From Chloroflexota bacterium (GTDB lineage Bacteria > Chloroflexota > Anaerolineae > 4572-78): 5,783 nt of DNA. Below are positions 5,760-5,783 of the stretch, piece after piece (positions within the stretch are counted from its first letter, which is position 1; each line of letters opens with the position of its first letter). A program made the position numbers and the translations under genes. The notes beneath the pieces were generated by a model. It saw nothing but the letters and a program-made list of their open reading frames with translations. It searched no databases and was not told the DNA's origin. The stretch is from the NCBI GenBank assembly GCA_024278015.1, contig JAJRUC010000505.1, positions 1 to 5,783 on the forward strand, in the 5' to 3' direction.

Positions 5760-5783
5760 CCTGCGAGAAAAAAACAAGTATAA

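Noticed and set aside
5740..5783. ATG at 5740 opening a frame (MTESIDNLREKNKY) that overlaps the GxxExxY gene by 20 bases and runs off the window
   Set aside because: Only 14 codons are visible, there is no Shine-Dalgarno and no recognisable motif. It could be the start of a downstream gene but cannot be supported.

Overview
The window is most likely from a high-GC, uncultured Chloroflexota-type bacterium (Anaerolineae/Caldilineae-like). This placement is inferred from three traits: a Slt70-like lipoprotein whose anchor is followed by a long Pro/Thr-rich linker, an S-adenosylhomocysteine hydrolase of the 'GYGWC' type, and a GxxExxY gene. No ribosomal RNA or other taxonomic marker is present, so it is not certain.

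The left half (positions 1-2762) is one minus-strand transcription unit read right to left. A consensus-like sigma-70-type promoter (2734-2762) is followed by a clear SAM-I (S-box) riboswitch aptamer (2597-2698) and an intrinsic terminator (2566-2588). Three genes follow: a PfkB/ribokinase-family sugar or nucleoside kinase (1582-2553), a GNAT-fold acetyltransferase of unknown substrate (780-1574, starting at a GTG 7 bases after the kinase stop), and the first 236 codons of adenosylhomocysteinase ahcY (709 down to 1, cut by the window edge). Together they suggest a SAM-cycle recycling operon. AhcY splits S-adenosylhomocysteine into homocysteine and adenosine, and the kinase is a good candidate to phosphorylate the adenosine and so pull the reversible reaction forward. 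The riboswitch would shut the unit down when SAM is plentiful. The role of the acetyltransferase is the open question.

The right half is on the plus strand. After a short divergent intergenic region comes an 811-residue lipoprotein (2872-5307) with a signal peptide and lipobox, a Pro/Thr linker, a long TPR-like helical region and a C-terminal Slt70-type lytic transglycosylase domain. It may be translated from a leaderless mRNA, because an extended -10 box lies immediately upstream of the ATG.

The last 480 bases change character. They are visibly AT-rich and hold four phased ACRGATT units (5330-5364), then a GxxExxY-family gene (5379-5759) with a PD-(D/E)XK-like core. This looks like a separately acquired module placed right behind the transglycosylase gene. 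The final 24 bases contain nothing I can assign.

I see no tRNA, rRNA, CRISPR array or insertion sequence. The SAM-I-controlled kinase-GNAT-ahcY unit and the repeat-flanked GxxExxY module are the two parts most worth following up.
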